Shown: piece after piece, positions 4,339-5,628 of the stretch
Numbering within the stretch: the stretch's first letter is position 1
How the letters are laid out: every line of letters begins with the position of its first letter
From: Clostridium sp. AM22-11AC
GTDB lineage: Bacteria > Bacillota > Clostridia > Lachnospirales > Lachnospiraceae
NCBI RefSeq assembly: GCF_003473545.1
Contig: NZ_QUCM01000045.1
Location: 1-5,628 of the forward strand
Length of the DNA stretch: 5,628 nt
Direction: 5' to 3'
The notes under the pieces: generated by a model
The model's input: only the letters and a program-made list of their open reading frames with translations
What the model was told of the DNA's origin: nothing
Database searches by the model: none
Program-made: the position numbers and the translations under genes

Positions 4339-4458
4339 GCAAGTTCCCTAAAGTGATAGCCTAACGGCTACACTTTAGAACTTGTGAGGGTGGCAAAGCC
4401 CCCCTTCAATCCCCCTTTGAGTGACCGCAGATATGCGGTAAATTGTTGAGTGATAGCC
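4301..4458 (+). other. Candidate oriT and structured mob leader
   Basis: The 10-bp motif GGCTATCACT occurs inverted or direct at 4301-4310 (one strand) and as AGTGATAGCC at 4352-4361 and 4449-4458. The second copy is part of a large imperfect hairpin (4340-4384): CAAGTT, CTAAAGTG and AGCC on the left pair with GGCT, CACTTTAG and AACTTG on the right around a TAAC loop. Next come GGGTGGC-AAA-GCCCCCC (4388-4404), a near-repeat CCCCCTTCAAT/CCCCCTTTGAG (about 4400-4421), and ACCGCA-GATA-TGCGGT (4424-4439). Dyads directly upstream of mobC and a relaxase are the normal oriT setting. The nick site cannot be fixed by eye. Confidence 0.5.
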
Positions 4459-4480
4459 AAGAAGAAAGAGAGGTAAAAGC

Positions 4481-5116
4481 ATGAGTTGGGGCGAGGAACA
4501 GCAGAAAGAAATTGAGACAATCAGAGAGAGAAAAATCACAGTGAAATTGTCGGACGCAGATTGTGACCGACTGGCGAGAAAGTGTGGGAAGCATGGTCTG
4601 ACAATCGGAGAGCTGATAGAGAATTTTGTCGGAGATTTGGTGGGCGGTACTTACTCCAATGGAAGTGATGAAAGAGATTATGCTGACCAGTGGTTCGAGC
4701 GTTGTTGGTTCGGAATGTTCCCAGAGCCTACACTGCTGAATCACTTATTGAATTTGGGTTATGAACCAGAGCATTATCTGGATATGTTGGAGAACGTAGA
4801 GACAATAAAATCCGACATTGAAATTACTAAACAGAACATAGCAGAGCCAAGTGATGAATGGAAAGACATTGTGTACCACAAGTATAATGATGATTTTACA
4901 AGCTATGAGTGTGTGCCTTGTTACAATAGTGTTGATGAATATATAGCAAGCGAAAAAGAAGATTTAGAAAGCTATAAGGCAGACTTAGAAGAAGCACTGG
5001 AAGAACTGAAAGACATGAGAGCGGACTGGAAGCCAGAGAAAGAGCCGAACATGAACGAGGAAATCGAACTCATTAAGAAGTGGGTAAAGGAAAGAGAGGA
5101 CTTCATCAATGAATAG
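4481..5116 (+). CDS. Unrecognised protein with ribbon-helix-helix-like N-terminus, first gene of the mob operon
   Basis: 211 residues, strongly acidic overall. The ATG at 4481 follows AGAGAGG (4466-4472). Residues about 18-54 (KITVKLSDADCDRL, then LTIGELIENFVGDLV) resemble a ribbon-helix-helix: a short basic beta strand followed by two helices, as in plasmid accessory DNA-binding proteins. The middle (55-105) is aromatic-rich, and residues about 105-205 are highly charged and likely coiled coil. Its last 8 nt overlap the mobC start (ATGAATAG), so the two are probably coupled. It may be a relaxosome accessory protein or operon repressor acting at 4281-4458. The family is not recognised; the fold and role are inference. 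Confidence 0.8.
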   Translation: MSWGEEQQKEIETIRERKITVKLSDADCDRLARKCGKHGLTIGELIENFVGDLVGGTYSNGSDERDYADQWFERCWFGMFPEPTLLNHLLNLGYEPEHYLDMLENVETIKSDIEITKQNIAEPSDEWKDIVYHKYNDDFTSYECVPCYNSVDEYIASEKEDLESYKADLEEALEELKDMRADWKPEKEPNMNEEIELIKKWVKEREDFINE

Positions 5117-5429
5117 GACAAGACCGAAGCAGATAGTTATAAGAGTGTCAGAGGAAGAACTTGCACAGATAAAAGAAAAAGTAGAGCAGTCTGGAAAGAG
5201 CCAACAGCAATATATCATTGAAGCCCTCACACAGTCGAACATTGTCAATCTGGACGGACTGAAAGAGATATATCCAGAGCTGAAAAGGCAAGGCAACAAT
5301 CTGAACCAGATAGCCAAGAAGCTGAATGAAAATGGATATGTGGACTATAAGCAAGAGCTTCCTAACACCATGAAAGAGGTGAGAGAAGTATGGCAGTTAT
5401 TAAAGCAGTATCTTCAAAAGCAGGCATAG
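5109..5429 (+). CDS. mobC: Relaxosome accessory protein MobC
   Basis: 106 residues. The ATG at 5109 has GAGAGG (5094-5099) nine bases upstream and overlaps the previous gene by 8 nt. Residues 7-40 (KQIVIRVSEEEL, then SQQQYIIEAL) fit a ribbon-helix-helix DNA-binding fold. Residues 48-75 carry LKRQGNNLNQIAKKLN, the hallmark of the bacterial MobC family (PF05713). MobC proteins bind oriT, help open the DNA at the nick site and often repress their own operon. Its 3' end overlaps the relaxase start by 40 nt. The length is normal for the short Firmicute members. High confidence in family. Confidence 0.92.
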   Translation: MNRTRPKQIVIRVSEEELAQIKEKVEQSGKSQQQYIIEALTQSNIVNLDGLKEIYPELKRQGNNLNQIAKKLNENGYVDYKQELPNTMKEVREVWQLLKQYLQKQA

Positions 5430-5628
5430 GGCAAGCACTGGACTATGTGACAAAAGAGGAAAAGACAGAGGATAAGCTTGTCAGCGGTCTGCACTGTGAA
5501 CCAGATACAGTAAAGGACGAAATGCAAGCCACCAAGGAACTATGGGAGAAAACCGGGGGAAGGACATACAAGCACTTTGTCCAGAGCTACCATAAGGACG
5601 AGAAAATCACGCCGGAGCAGGCACACAG
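5390..5628 (+). CDS. mobA: MobA relaxase, 5' part (runs off the window end and resumes at position 1)
   Basis: The ATG at 5390 follows AAAGAGGTG (5373-5381) at workable spacing and overlaps the mobC 3' end by 40 nt, implying translational coupling. The first residues, MAVIKAVSSKAGIGQALDYV, are the typical start of Firmicute MOB_P relaxases. Y19 in ALDYVTKEEKT is the likely catalytic tyrosine that forms the covalent bond to the nicked strand. Bases 5604-5628 repeat bases 1-25, so the gene is counted once round the circle and codon 72 spans 5603 to 2. The gene is only split by the linear cut, not truncated. Confidence 0.93.
   Translation, partial: MAVIKAVSSKAGIGQALDYVTKEEKTEDKLVSGLHCEPDTVKDEMQATKELWEKTGGRTYKHFVQSYHKDEKITPEQAH
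5604..5628. repeat. Terminal redundancy marking a circular molecule (copy of 1-25)
   Basis: The last 25 bases are identical to bases 1-25. Removing one copy gives a 5,603-bp circle in which the relaxase reads without interruption. This is typical of a circular contig whose ends were left overlapping, and not of a biological repeat. Confidence 0.95.

Noticed and set aside
3947..4356. Two + strand frames (3947-4159 and 4093-4356) in the structured region
   Set aside because: They cross large inverted repeats, lack ribosome sites and show no recognisable domain.

Overview
This window reads as one complete small circular plasmid of about 5,603 bp. The first and last 25 bases are identical (1-25 and 5604-5628), and the relaxase gene that starts at 5390 runs in frame through the join and stops at 902, so the redundancy is an artefact of linearising a circle. 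Strong AGGAGG-type ribosome sites, consensus sigma-A promoters, the MobC/MOB_P relaxase pair and moderate-to-low GC suggest a Clostridia-type Firmicute, perhaps a gut member. That assignment is inference, not proven here. No resistance gene, transposase, tRNA, rRNA or CRISPR is visible.

Layout (all + strand unless stated): (1) a mobilization operon, 4481 round to 1158: a 211-residue protein with a possible ribbon-helix-helix end, mobC, the mobA relaxase, and a coiled-coil membrane-anchored protein whose gene overlaps the relaxase 3' end in another frame. The genes overlap and are driven from a consensus promoter (4292-4320) framed by an 11-bp inverted repeat. The 4300-4460 region is a plausible oriT. 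(2) One AT-rich cargo gene (1293-1847) for a secreted protein of unknown function, ending in a terminator. (3) A tandem array of about 99/100-bp repeats (1848-2190). Two units each carry a TTGACA-17-TATACT promoter inside nested inverted repeats; this is the likely rep control region and candidate origin. (4) rep (2229-3611), a primase-polymerase (AEP) type replication protein. (5) Directly behind rep, a compact type I toxin-antitoxin locus built like the Fst/par module of pAD1. A 28-residue membrane peptide on the minus strand and a short + strand antisense RNA are transcribed toward each other, share a bidirectional terminator, and carry a two-block direct repeat over the toxin start codon. 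(6) A stretch of inverted repeats (3971-4193) leading back to the mob promoter.

The parts fit a stable, mobilizable cryptic plasmid: AEP Rep for replication, the RNA-regulated toxin for post-segregational stability, the Mob operon for transfer with a helper, and one secreted protein as the only apparent cargo. The most interesting item is the unannotated toxin/antisense RNA locus at about 3619-3932, followed by the promoter-carrying tandem repeats upstream of rep.
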